Shown in pieces: positions 60,774-64,000 of a stretch of DNA of 64,000 bases. The stretch is taken from contig JANYHI010000078.1 of assembly GCA_025359125.1 (NCBI GenBank), forward strand, positions 1 through 64,000. Reading direction: 5' to 3'. The position numbers were made by a program, and so were the translations under genes. The notes under the pieces were generated by a model. That model saw nothing but the letters and a program-made list of their open reading frames with translations. It ran no database searches and was not told the DNA's origin. The stretch is from Cytophagales bacterium. GTDB lineage: Bacteria; Bacteroidota; Bacteroidia; Cytophagales; Cyclobacteriaceae. The first letter of the stretch is position 1; every line of letters starts with the position of its first letter.

Positions 60774-62387
60774 ATGATGAAAATAAGTCTCTTTGTTGTT
60801 TCAGCTTTTATACTAGTGAATTGTAAGCCTTCGGTAAGTGATTTGGTATCAGCGCCTTTGATTCCTAAGCCTATCTCAATAGTATCTGATGGTGATTTTT
60901 TTATGTTAGAAGAATCAACTGAAATTTTTATCGATAGTGGTTCTCCCTCCCTAAATGCTATCGCCCAAAATCTTCAAAAGAAAATTAAAGCAGCTACAGG
61001 CTTTACGTTGAAGATTAAGATTATTTCAACAAAATCCGAAACCGGAATTTACTTTACTCAATCTACTGATGCTTCATTAAGTGAAGAAGGGTATCAAATT
61101 TCTATTTCAGAAGATCTTATTGCTATACGTTGTTATAAACCCGCAGGAGCTTTCAGAGCCGTTCAAACTATCCGTCAATTATTGCCTCCTTCCAGCGAGA
61201 GTAATCCAAAACAAAGTTTGAGTTGGAAAATGCCAACGGGCAAAATTATTGATGCGCCAAGCTATTCGTATCGTGGAGTGATGTTGGATGTAGCTCGTCA
61301 TTTTTTTAGTGTGGCTGAAGTAAAACAATTTATAGATTTAATTGTGGCCTATAAAATCAATGTGTTACACCTGCATCTTTCCGATGATCAGGGTTGGCGC
61401 ATCGAAATAAAATCTTGGCCTAATTTAACTTTGCACGGAGGTAAGACAGAAGTAGGTGGTGGCAAAGGAGGTTTTTACACACAAGAGCAATACAAAGAAA
61501 TTATTCGTTATGCCCAAGAGAATTTCATTACGGTAGTTCCTGAAATTGATATGCCAGGTCATATTAATTCTGCACTTGCATCGTATGGAGAATTAAATAG
61601 TGGCACCATCGTGCCTACCGAAGGACGAGTAGCCAATGACGCCAACACAAACAAAATTTTGGATGGGAAAACAAAACCCACAGAACTTTATACAGGCATA
61701 CGGGTGGGTTGGAGCACATTGCACTTAGAAAAAAAATCTACGTTTCGATTTGTGGAAGATGTAATACGCGAGATAAGCGCTATCACACCCGGCCCTTATT
61801 TTCACATTGGTGGAGACGAAGCTCAGGTTACCAAAAAAAATGATTACGTAAAGTTTATCAACCGCTTTCGCGAGATTGTAAAAGCTAATGGAAAGAAAAT
61901 GATTGGCTGGGAAGAAATTGCACAGGCCGATATAAATGAAGAAGTGATTACGCAACATTGGAATGCTGCTAAATATGCCATTGCAGCAAATGAGAAGGGA
62001 AGTAAACTAATTATGTCTCCCGCTAAAAAAGCGTATTTAGATATGAGTTATAACTCAACTTCAAAATTTGGTTTGCATTGGGCAGCGTATATCGAAGTAG
62101 ACAGCGCGTATCAATGGAATCCCGCTACACTAATTGATGGAATCTCTAAAGAAAATATTTTGGGGATAGAGGCTCCACTTTGGTCAGAAACAATTTCGAA
62201 TATGGATGAAGTAGAATATTTATTGTTTCCTCGTCTTCTTGGCTATGCAGAAATCGGCTGGTCTAAACAAGAAAATAGAAATTGGAATGAATATAAAATT
62301 CGATTAGGAAAACACGCTCCACAATTTGAGTCTCAAAGAATTAATTTTTACAAATCTAATCGGGTGCCTTGGGTTTCGTCAAAATAA
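60774..62387 (+). CDS. GH20 beta-N-acetylhexosaminidase lipoprotein
   Basis: 537 residues from the first of two adjacent ATGs (60774, 60777). Lipobox SAFILVNC anchors C17. The GH20 N-terminal domain (about 25-155) precedes the catalytic barrel beginning YRGVMLDVARHFF; the catalytic pair is D348-E349 in FHIGGDEAQVTK, and WEEIAQADINEEVITQHW with the final LWSETISNMDEVEYLLFPR are typical. It removes GlcNAc or GalNAc from glycans at the cell surface. TAATTTTG at 60758-60765 is a plausible -7 box. Confidence 0.95.
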   Translation: MMKISLFVVSAFILVNCKPSVSDLVSAPLIPKPISIVSDGDFFMLEESTEIFIDSGSPSLNAIAQNLQKKIKAATGFTLKIKIISTKSETGIYFTQSTDASLSEEGYQISISEDLIAIRCYKPAGAFRAVQTIRQLLPPSSESNPKQSLSWKMPTGKIIDAPSYSYRGVMLDVARHFFSVAEVKQFIDLIVAYKINVLHLHLSDDQGWRIEIKSWPNLTLHGGKTEVGGGKGGFYTQEQYKEIIRYAQENFITVVPEIDMPGHINSALASYGELNSGTIVPTEGRVANDANTNKILDGKTKPTELYTGIRVGWSTLHLEKKSTFRFVEDVIREISAITPGPYFHIGGDEAQVTKKNDYVKFINRFREIVKANGKKMIGWEEIAQADINEEVITQHWNAAKYAIAANEKGSKLIMSPAKKAYLDMSYNSTSKFGLHWAAYIEVDSAYQWNPATLIDGISKENILGIEAPLWSETISNMDEVEYLLFPRLLGYAEIGWSKQENRNWNEYKIRLGKHAPQFESQRINFYKSNRVPWVSSK

Positions 62388-62571
62388 AAGTTCTCAATAA
62401 AGTACCTCTCTAAAAATCCTTATTCTCATTAACCTTGCCAGGCTCAACCCTTTCCATTCTCAGAAGAAAAGGATGAGAGAAGCTTTTAGCGGTGTCCTTA
62501 AAATATTTACTTGAGCGGTAAGCAATCTACTATTTCCTCCTGCTATTTTTAGCTGTTATAAATTTTAATTA

Positions 62572-64000
62572 ATGAAAAAAAATTTAACTCTTTCACTCAT
62601 TTACCTCTTGGTCAATGCATTTTGCGCAGCCCAAGGAACCCAACTCCTTCGTCAACCAACCATCAGCAAAAATCAAATTGTTTTTGTTTACGCCAACGAT
62701 TTGTGGATTGTCGGTAAGGATGGTGGCGATGCTCAACGCCTCACTAGCAACGAAGGGCAAGAAAGCAATCCTCATTTTTCTCCTGACGGAAAATACGTTG
62801 CCTTCACAGGTCAGTATGACGGAAATACAGATGTGTATCTCATCCCTTCAGAAGGTGGACAACCCCTAAGATTAACTTGGCACCCCGGTGCCGATAATGT
62901 TACCGGATGGACTCCGGATGGCGAATCAGTTTTATTTGCCTCTGGCAGAGAAAATGTCCCCACGTTAGAATCCAAAATTTATAAAATAAATAAGAAAGGA
63001 GGGATGGAAGAAGCGCTCGATATTCCGAGAGCTGTAGCAGGAGAAATTTCAGACGATGGAAAATACATAGCCTATCAGCAAATTGGCTTTTGGGATGCGG
63101 AGTGGAGAAACTACCGCGGTGGTCAGGCAAAACCAATCTGGATTGTAGACTTAAAAACTTTTAGTTTAAAAACTACACCGCAGGCAGACAACGAGCGGCA
63201 CACTGATCCGGTTTGGTTAAACAGCGCTGTTTATTTTTTATCAGAAAAAGATTATGCTAACAATGTATGGTCATTCAACCCCGCCACTAACGAATTAAAG
63301 CAACAAACTTTTCATTCAGATTTTGATGTGAAAAGTTTAGATGCAGGTGGAGAACAAATTGTGTATGAACAAGGAGGCTACTTAAGTATCTTAAATCCAG
63401 CCACCGGTGCAACCAAACGATTGACCATTCATGTGCGCGGAGACTTTCATTGGGCACGCGAACGTTGGGAAGAGGTTAAACCTGCTTCATTAGTAAATGC
63501 CTCACTCTCGCCAACAGGACAACGAGCTTTATTTGAATATAGAGGAGAAATATTTACAGCTCCGAAAGAAAAAGGAGATTGGAGAAACATAACCCATAAT
63601 TCGGGTGCAGCCGATCGCTCTCCTATTTGGTCGGCCGATGGGAAAAAAATCGCTTGGTTTAGTGATGCCAGTGGAGAATATCAACTTTTGATTGGCGATC
63701 AAGAAGGATTAGAAAAGCCAAAAGTTATTTCTTTTGAAAAGCCAACATTCTTTTTTAAACCCGCGTGGTCGCCCGATGGAAAATATATTTCATTTACCGA
63801 CACAGATTATAATTTATGGTTTGTAGATGTTGCAACTGGAATTTCTAAAAAAGTAGATACAGAAAGATATGCGCATCCTAATCGGTCTTTAAATCCCGTG
63901 TGGTCGCCCGATAGTAAGTGGATTGCTTACAGTCGCTTGTTAGACAATCATTTTAAAGTAATTAAAGTTTATAATGTAGAAACGGCTCAATCGCTACAGC
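62572..64000 (+). CDS. tricorn-type protease, N-terminal part (partial)
   Basis: 476 residues are visible and the frame is open at the window end. A signal peptide (LTLSLIYLLVNAFCAAQ, cleavage near 21) is followed by repeated TolB-like beta-propeller blades: SNEGQESNPHFSPDGKYVAFTG, SGAADRSPIWSADGKKIAWFSD and LNPVWSPDSKWIAYS. This layout matches exported S41/tricorn homologues, whose PDZ and catalytic domains would lie beyond the window. The assignment of the peptidase part is inference. The gap 62388-62571 shows no gene. Confidence 0.85.
   Translation, partial: MKKNLTLSLIYLLVNAFCAAQGTQLLRQPTISKNQIVFVYANDLWIVGKDGGDAQRLTSNEGQESNPHFSPDGKYVAFTGQYDGNTDVYLIPSEGGQPLRLTWHPGADNVTGWTPDGESVLFASGRENVPTLESKIYKINKKGGMEEALDIPRAVAGEISDDGKYIAYQQIGFWDAEWRNYRGGQAKPIWIVDLKTFSLKTTPQADNERHTDPVWLNSAVYFLSEKDYANNVWSFNPATNELKQQTFHSDFDVKSLDAGGEQIVYEQGGYLSILNPATGATKRLTIHVRGDFHWARERWEEVKPASLVNASLSPTGQRALFEYRGEIFTAPKEKGDWRNITHNSGAADRSPIWSADGKKIAWFSDASGEYQLLIGDQEGLEKPKVISFEKPTFFFKPAWSPDGKYISFTDTDYNLWFVDVATGISKKVDTERYAHPNRSLNPVWSPDSKWIAYSRLLDNHFKVIKVYNVETAQSLQ

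Noticed and set aside
62388-62571. CTCTCTAAAAATC and GCCAGGCTCAAC resembling half of the 41198-41316 palindrome
   Set aside because: No second arm or consistent spacing is visible, so similarity may be chance.
1-64000. tRNA, rRNA, CRISPR array, phage or complete insertion sequence
   Set aside because: No T-loop consensus, rRNA segments, regularly spaced repeats, transposase or integrase frames were found in the window by reading; a dedicated search would be more sensitive for tRNAs.

Overview
The window looks like a chromosomal segment of a Bacteroidota member, most likely of the order Cytophagales. Reasons: low-to-moderate GC with uniform composition, promoters of the Bacteroidota type (a TTTG-like -33 box and a TAnnTTTG -7 box, clearest upstream of rimP at 15007-14977), few recognisable Shine-Dalgarno sequences, and many families typical of the phylum (Cys-type CcmE, DUF4783, DUF2279, exported RidA, a small gene overlapping an ECF sigma gene). 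No rRNA, tRNA, CRISPR array, phage or complete insertion sequence was seen.

Layout. 1-4723 (minus) is the end of a surface-polysaccharide locus making UDP-uronic-acid and acetamido sugars: sugar 4-epimerase, UDP-sugar dehydrogenase, galE, a WbpE-like aminotransferase and a WbpD-like acetyltransferase cut by the window edge. 4808-10311 (plus) starts with a Wzz-like chain-length protein and continues into cytochrome c maturation genes ccmB, C, D-like, E and F. 10378-14912 (minus) is rimP-nusA-infB. 15042-17899 holds an M28 lipoprotein peptidase, an SDR and an unknown gene. 17944-24330 is a lipid-modification locus (two CFA-type methyltransferases, DUF1365, FAD oxidoreductase, DUF1475) beside a TetR gene with a perfect palindromic operator and an alpha/beta hydrolase. 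24336-27218 carries SDR/AraC, DUF2306 and an ECF sigma factor with a small overlapping gene.

27399-33167: an acidic small protein, uvrA (with a repeat-derived in-frame insert), a GlcG/HbpS protein, an accessory pocket with repeats, a gene remnant and a PIN toxin-antitoxin pair, then an OmpA-domain protein. 33413-41051: S10 peptidase, THUMP rRNA methyltransferase, OxyR, a membrane protein and a three-gene block (M48 protease, DUF4870, duplicated DUF4389) bracketed by proC and a degenerate second copy of the proC 3' end. 41350-48881: paired YeeE/YedE halves, MATE pump, small Cys-rich secreted protein with an aldo/keto reductase, exported RidA, DUF4160/DUF2442 pair, YcxB-like protein, nadC. 49045-57507: gpmI, lipoprotein, ABC exporter, Fur regulator, TerC, a TerB/LETM1-like protein, purE-purK. 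57571-64000: M1 peptidase, DUF2279, GH20 hexosaminidase lipoprotein and the start of a tricorn-type protease.

Most of the window is ordinary housekeeping and envelope biology. The most unusual observations are the repeat-derived peptide inside uvrA, the proC-tail duplication around a three-gene block, several MITE/REP-like palindromes (31395-31480, 41198-41316), the Cys-type CcmE in a Ccm cluster without ccmA/G/H, a 21-bp-period direct repeat beside a sensor-less AraC regulator, and the facing TerC and TerB/LETM1-like genes.
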